This document shows positions 55,859 to 64,000 of a DNA stretch of 64,000 nt, one piece after another (position 1 is the first letter of the stretch; each line of letters opens with the position of its first letter). The notes under the pieces are model-generated. The model did no database searches and was not told where the DNA came from. It worked only from the letters and a program-made list of their open reading frames with translations. The stretch spans positions 103,224 to 167,223 of the forward strand of contig NZ_MBSO01000006.1 in assembly GCF_001695835.1 (NCBI RefSeq). Reading direction: 5' to 3'. Source of the DNA: Ensifer sp. LC11 (GTDB lineage: Bacteria > Pseudomonadota > Alphaproteobacteria > Rhizobiales > Rhizobiaceae). Both the position numbers and the translations under genes were made by a program.

Positions 55859-56734
55859 TCAGCCGGTCATCACCTTGAAATGGTTTAGCATCCGGGCTGC
55901 GTCCGGCTCGCGCCCGGTAAACAGGCGAAAGGCGCCGACCGCCTGGAACACGGCCATGCCACCACCGTCGAGCGTGCGGCAGCCGCGCCGTTTCGCCTCG
56001 GCAAGGAGCGCCGTTTCGATGGGGAAGTAGACAATCTCGGCCACCCAGTGGCGCGGGTCGAGAAGATCGTTGTCGAGTGGCAACCCGGGATAGTTCTTCA
56101 TGCCGGTCGGTGTTGCATGGATCAGCCCCGACGCCATTCGCATCGCAGCCGGAAGATCCGTTCCCGCGGCGATTTCGGCCTCGGGGAAGAATGCGGACAG
56201 CATCTCGGCGAGCGACTGCGCCCGCTCCGCCTCACGATCGAAAACCACGAGGCGCTTCAGGCCGAGCGAAAGCGCGGCATAGGCCGTCGCCACACCCGCA
56301 CCGCCGGCCCCAAGCTGTACGGCGAAGGAAAGGTCGGCGTCAGGCAGCCCGCGCCTGAAGCTTTCGGCAAATCCCCACCAGTCGGTGTTGTGACCGTAAC
56401 GTCGCCCGTTCTTGAGCACGACAGTGTTGACGGCGCCGAGCCTTTGGGCGTCGGGGGCAAGCTCGTCGAGATGGGCAATGACCGCCTGCTTGCACGGGTG
56501 GGTAATGTTGAGGCCGGCCAGTCCGCGCCGCTCGGCATCGGCAAGCAGATGCGACAGATCGTCTTCCGTTGCGCCGAGTTCGTGGAGATCGATCAGTTCA
56601 TATTCATAGCGGAGCCCCTGAGCTGCGCCTTCCGCAATATGCATTGCCGGCGTCAGCGAGGCCTGAATGCCTGCGCCGATCAGGCCGGCCTTCAAGGGTC
56701 GTACAAGCGTTTCGCTCATCGCTTCCGTTTCCAT
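55859..56734 (-). CDS. aroE: Shikimate/quinate dehydrogenase
   Basis: 291-residue shikimate dehydrogenase family enzyme: LAGLNITHPCKQAV with the catalytic lysine, LGAVNTVV, GHNTDWWGF with the catalytic aspartate, and a GAGGAGVATAYA cofactor loop. In this catabolic setting it should oxidise shikimate or quinate to the 3-dehydro acid used by the dehydratase downstream. ATG at 56734 and 56719 are both possible starts; GAGGACA before 56734 favours the longer form. Confidence 0.87.
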   Translation of the reverse strand: METEAMSETLVRPLKAGLIGAGIQASLTPAMHIAEGAAQGLRYEYELIDLHELGATEDDLSHLLADAERRGLAGLNITHPCKQAVIAHLDELAPDAQRLGAVNTVVLKNGRRYGHNTDWWGFAESFRRGLPDADLSFAVQLGAGGAGVATAYAALSLGLKRLVVFDREAERAQSLAEMLSAFFPEAEIAAGTDLPAAMRMASGLIHATPTGMKNYPGLPLDNDLLDPRHWVAEIVYFPIETALLAEAKRRGCRTLDGGGMAVFQAVGAFRLFTGREPDAARMLNHFKVMTG

Positions 56735-56809
56735 TCTTTGTCCTCAGCAACGCGCAGTCGCATCGATCCGGCCCACCGTCTTGCCGGCGGGCCGGAAACT
56801 CTGCATCTG

Positions 56810-57826
56810 TCACTGGCCGCGGGCGGCGCTGATTTCCTTGAAGAGCGCCTGAACCGTCTCGGCTCCGATCTCAGCACTGAACTTCTCGATCACCGGCTTG
56901 ACGGCATCACGCAGCTTCTGCGTTTCCTCGGGACTGAATTCGCTGATTTCCATGCCGGTCTTGCGAATTTCCTCAAGGGCTGCAGCGTCCGCTTCGCGCG
57001 ACACTTTGCGCTGGTAGTCACGAGCTTCGGTCGCGGCCGCCTGGAGAACGGACGTCTCTTCCTCATTCAGCCCGTCCCAGAATTTCTTGCTGACGAGCAC
57101 GATCTGCGGATTGTACTGATGACGGGTCAGCGTCATGTACTTCTGCACCTCGTAGAACTTTGCGTTCAGGATGTTTGCGGCCGGGTTCTCCTGTCCATCG
57201 ACCGTCCCGGTTTCGAGCGCGGTATAGAGTTCCGTGTAGGGCAGCGGCACGGCATTGGCGCCGAGCGTGTTGAAAAGTTCGATCGGGATCGGCGACTGGA
57301 TCGTGCGGATCTTCAGGCCCTTGATGTCTTCAAGCTTGGTGACCGGATGGCGATTGTTGGTGAGGTTGCGAAAACCGAGCTCCCAATAGCCGAGGCCGAC
57401 GAGGCCGGTATCCGGCAAGAGCTTAAGCAGACTGGCGCCGAAGGCACCGTCCATCACCTTGTCCGCCTCCGCGCCGCTGTCGAAGAGGAACGGCAGGTCG
57501 ACCGCGCCGAACTGCTTGACATTGTTGGCCAGGATGCCGGCGTTCAACACTGTCATTTCGATGACGCCGCCCTGCAGTGCCGAGACGGTCTGGACGTCGC
57601 CACCGAGCGTGCCGCCCGGGAAGAGCTTCACCTCGATCTTGCCGCCACTCTTTTCTTTCACGAGCTCGGCGAACTTCTCCATGCCTGTGACTTGCGGATG
57701 ACCCTTGTTGTTGGCGGACGCGAATTTGATGGTCTGGTCGCGGATCTCCGCAAGCGTCGGCCCTGCCGTCAGAAAAGCGAGCGGCAAGGCAAGGCCCAAG
57801 GCCAGCTTTGTCAATCTGTTCAACAT
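56810..57826 (-). CDS. TRAP transporter substrate-binding protein (DctP family)
   Basis: 338 residues with a signal peptide ending near AGPTLAE. The mature protein shows IKFASANNKGHPQVTGMEKFAELV and VDGQENPAANILNAKFYEVQKYMTLTRHQY, typical of DctP proteins. It delivers the ligand to the DctQ/DctM carrier genes encoded downstream in transport logic but upstream in transcription. Quinate, shikimate or a related hydroxy acid is the likely ligand from context. Confidence 0.9.
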   Translation of the reverse strand: MLNRLTKLALGLALPLAFLTAGPTLAEIRDQTIKFASANNKGHPQVTGMEKFAELVKEKSGGKIEVKLFPGGTLGGDVQTVSALQGGVIEMTVLNAGILANNVKQFGAVDLPFLFDSGAEADKVMDGAFGASLLKLLPDTGLVGLGYWELGFRNLTNNRHPVTKLEDIKGLKIRTIQSPIPIELFNTLGANAVPLPYTELYTALETGTVDGQENPAANILNAKFYEVQKYMTLTRHQYNPQIVLVSKKFWDGLNEEETSVLQAAATEARDYQRKVSREADAAALEEIRKTGMEISEFSPEETQKLRDAVKPVIEKFSAEIGAETVQALFKEISAARGQ

Positions 57827-57882
57827 GTTCTCCTCCCAGGTTGGACCGGCTTTCCCGGCCGTGTTGAAGCGTGAGCCTGCCG

Positions 57883-59163
57883 TCAGTGCCCGAACCAGGA
57901 GACCGGCACGGTCACCAGTTCAGGAAACAGGACGAGCAGGAATAGGACGATCAGTTCGGCAAACAGGAAGGGCATCACGCCCTTCATCAGCTCTTCCATC
58001 GACAGTTTCGAAACGCCGCAGATGACGTTCAGAACCGTTCCGACCGGAGGCGTGATGAGACCGATCGAATTGTTGATGATGAACAGGACGCCGAAATAGA
58101 CCGGATCGATGCCTGCCTGCTTGATGATAGGCATCAGCACCGGCGTCATGACGAGGATGGTCGGCGTCATGTCCATGGCAGTGCCGACGAGTACGATCAG
58201 CACCATGATCGCAAGCAGCAGCAGGGTCTGGTTGTCCATCAATGGCTCGATGAGGGCGGCGAGAGCCCCGGGGACGTCGGCAACCGTGATCAGCCATGCG
58301 GAGACCGCGGCACAGGCGACGAGAAACATGACGACGGCAGTAATTTTCGCTGCCGACACGAAGACATGGAAGAGCTGTGCCGACGGCAGTTCGCGATAGA
58401 CAACCATCGAGACGAAAAGCGAGTAGACGGCGGCAACAACGCCGGCCTCGGTTGGCGTGAAAACCCCGAATTTCAGGCCGACGATGATGATCACCGGTAG
58501 CATGAGCGCCCAGATGCTATCGACGAGCGCCTTGAGCCGCACTGCTCCGCTTTGTCTTGGCGGCAACTCGAACTGCTCCTTGCGGGCAACGATGAGCCAC
58601 GTGACGCAAAGAGCCGCAGCAATCATCAGGCCTGGAAAGATGCCGGCAAGAAAGAGCTTGGTGATCGAAACACCGCCGACGACGCCATAGAGGATGAAGC
58701 CGATCGACGGCGGGATGATTGGGCCGATGACCGAAGCGGAGGCGAGCAACCCGCCGGCGCGTGCCGCGTCATGTCCGCTCTTCAGCATCATCGGCAGGAG
58801 CAGGGCGCCAAGGGCAGCAGCATCGGCGACAGCCGAGCCCGAAAGGCTTGAAAGAATGCAGGCGGCAAAGATTGCCACAAAGCCGAGACCGCCGCGAATA
58901 TGGCCGACCATCGCCATGGCCAGCGCGACGATGCGCCGGGAAAGCCCGCCGGTGTTCATGACTTCTCCGGCGAGCAGGAAGAAGGGCACGGCCATCAGCG
59001 GGAAACTGTCGGCGCCATTCAAGACGTTCTGCGCCACGATCTGTGCGTCGAAGAGCCCAAGGTAGAGCATCAGCGCGACACCGCTGATGATGAGCGCGAA
59101 GGCGATCGGCACGCCGAGCGTCATGGGTCCAAGAAGCGCGGCAAGGAAAATAGTAACGGTCAT
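57883..59163 (-). CDS. TRAP transporter large permease (DctM family)
   Basis: 426 residues, about twelve hydrophobic segments. FLAALLGPMTLGVPIAFALIISGVALML opens the chain; FFLLAGEVMNTGGLSRRIVALAMAMVGHIRGGL and GASVIGPIIPPSI-like segment (ASASVIGPIIPPSIGFILYGV) are hallmarks. It works with DctQ as a sodium-driven symporter. It lies 56 bases upstream of the DctP gene and 10 bases after DctQ. Confidence 0.92.
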   Translation of the reverse strand: MTVTIFLAALLGPMTLGVPIAFALIISGVALMLYLGLFDAQIVAQNVLNGADSFPLMAVPFFLLAGEVMNTGGLSRRIVALAMAMVGHIRGGLGFVAIFAACILSSLSGSAVADAAALGALLLPMMLKSGHDAARAGGLLASASVIGPIIPPSIGFILYGVVGGVSITKLFLAGIFPGLMIAAALCVTWLIVARKEQFELPPRQSGAVRLKALVDSIWALMLPVIIIVGLKFGVFTPTEAGVVAAVYSLFVSMVVYRELPSAQLFHVFVSAAKITAVVMFLVACAAVSAWLITVADVPGALAALIEPLMDNQTLLLLAIMVLIVLVGTAMDMTPTILVMTPVLMPIIKQAGIDPVYFGVLFIINNSIGLITPPVGTVLNVICGVSKLSMEELMKGVMPFLFAELIVLFLLVLFPELVTVPVSWFGH

Positions 59164-59173
59164 CGAAGCCCCC

Positions 59174-59737
59174 TCAGCGCTTGGTGGAAACAGGGCCGAG
59201 CACCGGCTCGGGTAGATCGTCGAGCGCCAGCTCGTCCTCGCTATCGCGCACGAGTTCGGCGGTTGTCACATCGATACGGCCGGTGGCGATCGCGAAGGCG
59301 TCGGCAAGCAGGATCAGGAAAGCGGGAACACCGAAAGCGAGACCGGCGCCGTAGAAGAAGCCCATCGAAAGCCCCGTCGCTGGCGCGCCGACGTGGAGAT
59401 TGATCAGCGTCTGCGTCCAGCTGCCGCTGATCATCAGCCAGGTCGCGAAAAGCATCAGCGCGTGGCCCAAGAGTACAGCGATCCTTGCCGCAAGCGGCGG
59501 TAGTCGCTTGATCAGTGTGTCAACACCCAAATGACCGTGTTCACGCATGGCGACGACGGCGCCAAGGAAGGTAAGCCAGACGAAGAAGATGCGGGACAGC
59601 TCCTCCGAAACCGTGATCCCCTGGTTGAAGGCATAGCGCAGAACAACATTGCCGAAGACGAGCACCACCATGCCGGCGAGCAGCAGGGCAATCGTCACCT
59701 TCAGCGCGAAGAAATAGAAATCGATGATGCGGGTCAT
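59174..59737 (-). CDS. TRAP transporter small permease (DctQ family)
   Basis: 187 residues with four hydrophobic segments and the DctQ landmark SEELSRIFFVWLTFLGAVVAMREHGHLGVD. The C-terminal tail is longer than usual and acidic. First gene of the leftward TRAP/aroE/quiC operon, preceded by GGGAGGAGC. Its promoter region shares the operator at 59858-59873 with the TetR gene. Confidence 0.9.
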   Translation of the reverse strand: MTRIIDFYFFALKVTIALLLAGMVVLVFGNVVLRYAFNQGITVSEELSRIFFVWLTFLGAVVAMREHGHLGVDTLIKRLPPLAARIAVLLGHALMLFATWLMISGSWTQTLINLHVGAPATGLSMGFFYGAGLAFGVPAFLILLADAFAIATGRIDVTTAELVRDSEDELALDDLPEPVLGPVSTKR

Positions 59738-59857
59738 GCGCTCCTCCCAAAGCGGCGTGCCACCCTTGCGCCCCGAGCGTCATATTGAGCTTCGGGGTGC
59801 CCCAGGAGCACGGCACGATGACGACCTCCTCCAGTCGCCGCCGCTCACTACAAAATG

Positions 59858-59873
59858 TACGAACTAGTACGTA
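59858..59873. promoter_or_regulatory. TetR operator between TRAP operon and regulator
   Basis: TACGAACTAGTACGTA is a 16-bp inverted repeat around ACTAGT with one mismatched pair. It lies 121 bases before dctQ and 143 bases before tetR, as expected for a divergent TetR-type control region. Confidence 0.65.
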
Positions 59874-60015
59874 TGTCAAGCGGTCTCTCTTGAAAGACCC
59901 CCGTAACCTCAATATGAATTCCATGGGAGGCGAGATGACGAGCCCTGTGGTTCGCCCGTTTCGGTTTGGTTTTATTGAGGAAATTTTAGCTGGTGCCGGG
60001 GAGTGACGCGAGAGA

Positions 60016-60669
60016 ATGGCAGGGCGGGTTGAGGCAGGTCGAAAGAACGATCCGGAACGGACGAAGGAAGATATCCTCGTCGTTGCCACCGAGGAGTTCT
60101 CGACTCATGGTCTAGCTGGCGCGCGTGTCGATGCCATCGCTGAGCGGACGCGTACATCCAAGCGCATGATTTACTATTATTTCGGAGGCAAGGAGGGACT
60201 CTACCTCTCCGTGCTGGAGCGCGCCTATCGCAAGATCCGCACACTTGAGGAGGATCTGAAACTCGCAAGCCTTGCGCCGGAAGAGGCGTTGCGCACGCTC
60301 ATCTCCAGTACCTTCGACCACGATGAGGCCAATCCCGACTTCGTGCGATTGGTCAGCATCGAAAACATCCACCACGCCGCACATATGCTGCGTTCGGACG
60401 CGATCCGCGACCTGAATGTCTCGGTCATCGAGACGATCGCTGGCATTCTGGAGCGTGGTATCGCCGATGGCGTGTTCAAGCGGAAGGCCGATCCGATCGA
60501 CGTGCACATGTTGATCAGTGCCTTCTGCTTCTTCCGGGTGTCCAACCGCTACACATTCGGAACGATCTTCCGCCGTGACCTATCTGAGCCGACGACGATT
60601 GGCCGGCATCGCACCATGATCGCCGATGCCGTTATCAGCTATCTGAAGGATCCTGACGGACCATTTTGA
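60016..60669 (+). CDS. TetR-family transcriptional regulator
   Basis: 217 residues. The N-terminal helix-turn-helix reads TKEDILVVATEEFSTHGLAGARVDAIAERTRTSKRMIYYYFGGKEGLY, followed by a ligand domain with SIENIHHAAHMLRSDAIRDLN that resembles the TetR group of aromatic and quinate-type regulators. Divergent from the TRAP/shikimate operon with a palindrome between them, so it likely represses that operon until the imported acid or a CoA/protocatechuate intermediate binds. Confidence 0.88.
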   Translation: MAGRVEAGRKNDPERTKEDILVVATEEFSTHGLAGARVDAIAERTRTSKRMIYYYFGGKEGLYLSVLERAYRKIRTLEEDLKLASLAPEEALRTLISSTFDHDEANPDFVRLVSIENIHHAAHMLRSDAIRDLNVSVIETIAGILERGIADGVFKRKADPIDVHMLISAFCFFRVSNRYTFGTIFRRDLSEPTTIGRHRTMIADAVISYLKDPDGPF

Positions 60670-61377
60670 CGACCGGTTGAGCGACGACATTTCGGTCTGC
60701 GACGCGGGAGAACGCCCCCCGTTCAGCAGACCGAACAAGTGGCAATGCGCTCATCTTTCATCGGCGGACGACTTGATCACGGCGACGCCAGGCCGCGGCA
60801 ACACCAAGCACGAACGATCGTGACGGCCAAGCGCCGCGCCGACCTTGTTTTCAGCGAGTCCCTACCGATCTCCCCAAATCGGTGTAGTGCGCCGCCGTTG
60901 GTGCGGGCCGAAGGGGCCACCTCTTTTCGAGCGGTCGCTGGGTGGCCGAAAACCTCAATAAAGCAGGTCGCCATTGGCAGGAAAGCGAAGTCTTTGGGAC
61001 GGCGTTGACGCTGACCTTGAAGCGCTCTCTTCCGTTACGGGGCGCGGTCTTCGGGCGTAGGCTGTGTCGAGACGCCCGGCTTGCGGCTCTACGATCCGTG
61101 GAGTGCTTTCGGAGCGGGCGAAGGCCATTGCGTATGACCTTTAAATGGCACATGCTCTCACCGTCAGCAGCCATTTTCAGGGCGCTGCTGCTTCGGGGCG
61201 TTAGTGTCCTGGCCCCCAACGAAAGGAGGACCGCGTGTCTTCCGACCTCCGCCTTCACACAGCGGCGCGTAGTCTCGTCAACATCAGCGGGTCTTTGCTG
61301 AGTGGACCCAAAGGCACGGTCATGCTGCAGCGTTGAAAGCTGCAACACACAATCAACCTAAAATCCGGGAGGATCCG
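60670..61377. other. Gene-poor stretch
   Basis: About 700 bases without a frame I can support on either strand. The frames present have no ribosome site, no domain and poor codon pattern. It contains the promoter region of the small gene at 61378. Confidence 0.45.
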
Positions 61378-61518
61378 ATGGCCAAAGGCCAGGTAAGAAG
61401 CAATCGCGAAGTTCGAAAGCCGAAAAAGGACAAGTCCGTGGCACCGGCCGCCGCCGTGCCGGGCAATCAGGTCAAGTTCGCCAACAGCGGGCCTAGCCTC
61501 GGCAAGAAGCAGAAATAG
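61378..61518 (+). CDS. Small lysine-rich conserved rhizobial protein
   Basis: 46 residues from ATG 61378, with GGGAGGATCC before it. MAKGQVRSNREVRKPKKDK is followed by an Ala/Pro linker and a basic tail ending GPSLGKKQK. The basic opening recurs in short proteins of rhizobial genomes as I recall them. It may bind RNA or a ribosome; function unknown. A hairpin follows. Confidence 0.6.
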   Translation: MAKGQVRSNREVRKPKKDKSVAPAAAVPGNQVKFANSGPSLGKKQK

Positions 61519-61533
61519 CTGGAAATGGGAGCA

Positions 61534-61555
61534 GAGGCGGCTCGCATGCCGCCTC
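61534..61555 (+). terminator. Hairpin after the small basic protein gene
   Basis: GAGGCGG and CCGCCTC form a 7-bp stem with an 8-base loop 16 bases after the stop codon. No T run. Confidence 0.45.
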
Positions 61556-62035
61556 CGACGCAGCGAAGGCGCCAAGGGTCATCGGCTCATTGACGTCGAG
61601 CGATGGACAGCGTCAACTCGGGCGGTGAGTTCATTGCGGGGAAACTCCGTTTTCAGCATTTCGGCAACCCGATCGCGCCAACTCGTGCGAGTTGCGTGGT
61701 GATCCCAGATTGGCGAACGTTTCGAACGCCGCCTCTGGGAGGCGACAATTGTGCGCAACGCTATTGCGTTGCGCATCCACCTTGTAGGATACCCTTGTTC
61801 CGATACGCAGCACCGAAAACTGCTGCCAAGCCATGACACATTCCTGCGACATTCTCTTTGCCCCCAAAACCGCACCCATGATGACATTTTGACCGACGAG
61901 GCCAAGCGCGATCGCCGTTGTGTGGTGCGCAAGGCTCGTCGGGCCTGACACTCTCAACCATTGCGCCCGAAACGCCGGCGCAAGCCATAGGCCTGGCAGA
62001 CCACGTGCGAGGCGAGGAAATACGGACCAGTTTTG
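61556..62035. other. Intergenic region before the desaturase
   Basis: About 480 bases. Overlapping short frames on both strands show no domain, ribosome site or coding pattern I can support. It presumably holds the desaturase promoter. Confidence 0.4.
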
Positions 62036-63076
62036 ATGAACACACATGTCTACCCAGCGGCGTCACCCGTTGAAAATGATGCCCGAGCGTGGTTGAAGAT
62101 CCTCGCGAAATACCGTCAGCCCCGCAATGGGCGCAGCGCCTTGGAGCTTCTTGTCACAGTCGTGCCGTTCGCCGGCTTCTGGGCCATCGCCTATTTTTCC
62201 CTCGCCTACGGGTTCTGGTACGGGCTGATCGCCATCATTCCGGCTGCAGCCTTCCTCCTGCGCCTTTTCATGATCCAGCACGATTGCGGCCACGGTTCGT
62301 TCTTCGCTCGTCGCGGCCTCGACGATTGGACAGGTCGAGTCATCGGCGTGCTTACGTTGACGCCTTACGACTACTGGCGCCGGGCGCACGCCGCTCATCA
62401 TGCCTCGGCTGGCAATCTGGACGAGCGGGGTACCGGCGATATCACCACGCTCACCATCTCGGAATACCGTGCACTTCCACGCATGAAACGCCTGGGCTAT
62501 CGCTTGTACCGGCATCCGCTTGTGATGTTCGGCATCGGCCCTGCCTGGCTCTTTCTCCTTAAGCAGCGTGTGCCGGTCGGCATGATGAACGGAGGTGCGC
62601 TGCCCTGGATCTCCACCATGACGACGAACGCTGCGATCCTGATCTGCGCCGGTTTGGCAGCTTGGGTGATCGGACTCCTGCCTTTCCTCTTGATCCACCT
62701 GCCGATCGTGCTCCTGGCGGGCGCCGCCGGCATCTGGCTCTTCTATGTGCAGCACCAGTTTGAAGAGACGCACTGGTCGGCCGGCGAGGATTGGCAGTTT
62801 CCTCAGGCAGCCCTACACGGCGCATCCCACTATGACCTGCCGCTGGTGCTGAGATGGCTGACCGGCAATATCGGCATTCACCACGTGCATCATCTGTCGA
62901 GCAGGATCCCCTACTACAGATTGCCGGAAGTTCTGCGCGATCACCCCCAACTCGCGAATATCGGCCGCATCACTCTTTGGGAAAGCTTGCGCTGCGTCAG
63001 GCTCGTCCTGTGGGATGACAGGCGTCAGAGACTCGTCTCATTCCGCGACGCCGCCAGTGTGGCCGTTCACGCTTAA
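62036..63076 (+). CDS. Membrane fatty acid desaturase
   Basis: 346 residues with four or more membrane segments and the three histidine boxes of membrane desaturases: HDCGH (about residue 82), HAAHH (about 119) and HHVHH (about 283). These bind the di-iron centre. The protein likely adds a double bond to membrane lipid acyl chains; a hydroxylase or related oxidase of the same family is possible. ATG 62036 is one codon after a TTG. It stands alone. Confidence 0.9.
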   Translation: MNTHVYPAASPVENDARAWLKILAKYRQPRNGRSALELLVTVVPFAGFWAIAYFSLAYGFWYGLIAIIPAAAFLLRLFMIQHDCGHGSFFARRGLDDWTGRVIGVLTLTPYDYWRRAHAAHHASAGNLDERGTGDITTLTISEYRALPRMKRLGYRLYRHPLVMFGIGPAWLFLLKQRVPVGMMNGGALPWISTMTTNAAILICAGLAAWVIGLLPFLLIHLPIVLLAGAAGIWLFYVQHQFEETHWSAGEDWQFPQAALHGASHYDLPLVLRWLTGNIGIHHVHHLSSRIPYYRLPEVLRDHPQLANIGRITLWESLRCVRLVLWDDRRQRLVSFRDAASVAVHA

Positions 63077-63770
63077 CAGGTGGGCTTCCGGCTCCGTCTC
63101 GGTGTCTTCATGCACCAAGGATCCCGCTGAACAACCCTCGCATCTGCCCGGCCGGACCAGCGACCGGGCAATGTCGATGAGGCTGTCGCGAGATGCGGCC
63201 ATAACCATGCTAGTTCGACCATTGTCGTTCGCAGCCGTGGATTGCCCGCCTTCGAGACGGCCCTGTTCACGATTGATCGCGCCACTCGCCAAGGTGACGG
63301 CGCCAGTCCGCGTAGGCAGTAACCTGACGGCGGTCATCGAAATGTCGGAACAGGGCCTCAGAGTGAAGGACGGCCGCAAACTCCCGAGTGCTGGAACTAT
63401 CTCAAGGCGGCAGGGTATGCGTCTGATTAAACGTACGATGCTTTAGCGAAGCACTCTGCCACGGCTCAGGTCGCTATCCACTTCCGTAGGATGTTGTTCC
63501 GCGCTCTCACGAGCCGATTTTGAGATCGACGCCGCGCACGGGCCTGAGTTCGAAATTGCGGTTCGGCAGGTCCTTCGTCCATTTCCGGCGCGAAACCGAT
63601 GCCGAAGCCCGCGAAGGGCTGGTAGGTGGTCGAAGAATATACCGACGCCATTTCTACTTCGCCCGGTATAAGAGCATTGATCGGCCGACGCGACGCGCGG
63701 CCGCTTCCAATACGTGCTCGGCGAAGCAATGGACCAGCTATCGCGGGATCAGGAAGAACTCGCGAACACA
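63077..63770. other. Region without a clearly supported gene, possible decayed gene
   Basis: About 690 bases. A leftward frame ending in SRRKWTKDLPNRNFELRPVR and GVDLKIGS-stop (about 63515-63595) reads like a protein C-terminus, but the upstream part is out of frame, so it may be a gene remnant. A second leftward frame overlapping the desaturase end (63038-63379) shows no domain. Neither is annotated as a gene here. Confidence 0.35.
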
Positions 63771-63804
63771 AAAAAGCCCCCGGCTTTTGGCTCGGGGGCT
63801 TTTT
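63771..63804. terminator. Strong bidirectional terminator
   Basis: AAAAA plus GCCCCCG and CGGGGGC plus TTTTT form a 7-bp GC stem flanked by A and T runs, so it works from either side. It lies 16 bases beyond the 3' end of the leftward tRNA and would terminate its transcript. Confidence 0.85.
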
Positions 63805-63820
63805 GGGTCTTGGACAGTTT

Positions 63821-63897
<77 letters not shown>

Positions 63898-63909
63898 CCA
63901 TCGCGGTAG

Positions 63910-63995
63910 ATCCCCATGGGATTTATCCGCTTTATCCGGTCAGCGCCAATCCCTCTGGGATTTGCGGTCTGTGCCGAGCAAATCCGTGAGGATTT
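63910..63995. repeat. Three tandem short palindromes next to the tRNA
   Basis: ATCCC-CAT-GGGAT (63910-63922), AATCCC-TCT-GGGATT (63948-63962) and AAATCC-GTGA-GGATTT (63980-63995) repeat the same hairpin idea (ATCC arms, 3-4 base loops) at about 35-base intervals upstream of the tRNA. They could form RNA or cruciform hairpins. Confidence 0.6.
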
Positions 63996-64000
63996 GTCTC

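Noticed and set aside
54271..57874. Long plus-strand frames across the quiC, aroE and dctP genes
   Set aside because: They are antisense to three recognised genes and their translations resemble no protein family.
63038..63379. Minus-strand frame overlapping the desaturase end
   Set aside because: No recognised domain, no clear ribosome site and overlap with a certain gene; too weak to annotate.

Overview
GC-rich DNA with alphaproteobacterial (Rhizobiales, Sinorhizobium/Ensifer-like) gene families: TRAP and CUT2 transporters, FCD-type GntR regulators, a cyclase-TPR protein, dodecin and a lysine-rich small protein. The assignment rests on gene content and codon style only, with no phylogeny. 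Almost everything is catabolic, arranged as successive uptake-plus-degradation clusters with their own regulators; the layout suggests an accessory-type region or secondary replicon (inference). The right end carries an initiator tRNA.

Region 1 (1-640) is a scar: an inactivated TetA-like MFS gene abuts the last part of an APC permease gene. Region 2 (763-26226) is a nearly complete route from tryptophan to central metabolism. It has an alpha/beta-hydrolase formamidase, tryptophan dioxygenase (kynA), kynureninase (kynU), a 2-aminobenzoate-CoA ligase and a two-domain 2-aminobenzoyl-CoA monooxygenase/reductase. A beta-oxidation-like operon follows: SDR, atypical crotonase, two acyl-CoA dehydrogenases including a glutaryl-CoA dehydrogenase, thioesterase, RidA-like protein, hydratase/dehydrogenase fusion and thiolase. 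Two ABC importers (LivJHMGF type and TrpXYZ type), a divergent PLP dehydratase, a GntR and a MarR regulator belong to it. A near-palindrome upstream of the monooxygenase operon recurs upstream of the ligase-kynA operon, so the MarR protein probably joins the two halves into one regulon.

Region 3 (26227-28790) holds decayed pieces of peptide-type binding-protein genes in both orientations around a duplicated TTGTCGACAA site, then one intact orphan binding protein. Region 4 (28942-37543) is a sugar-oxidation cluster: FAH-family enzyme, aldose epimerase, SDR, a CUT2 ABC importer with a single-domain ATPase, an enolase-superfamily dehydratase, GntR and a divergent SMP-30 lactonase. Region 5 (38422-50576) combines a DapA-family lyase, a Dpp-type ABC importer with a fused double ATPase, an EamA permease, a cytoplasmic sialidase-fold protein, PdxA-family dehydrogenase, iron alcohol dehydrogenase, GntR and a DUF1537 kinase. 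I cannot match this combination to a described pathway, and it is my main candidate for new biology.

Region 6 (51185-53787) holds a cyclase-TPR protein, a small unknown protein and dodecin. Region 7 (53935-60669) is a quinate/shikimate-type module: dehydroshikimate dehydratase, shikimate dehydrogenase, TRAP transporter and divergent TetR with a palindromic operator. Region 8 (60670-64000) has a small basic protein, a fatty acid desaturase, gene-poor stretches, a strong terminator, tRNA-fMet and three tandem short palindromes.
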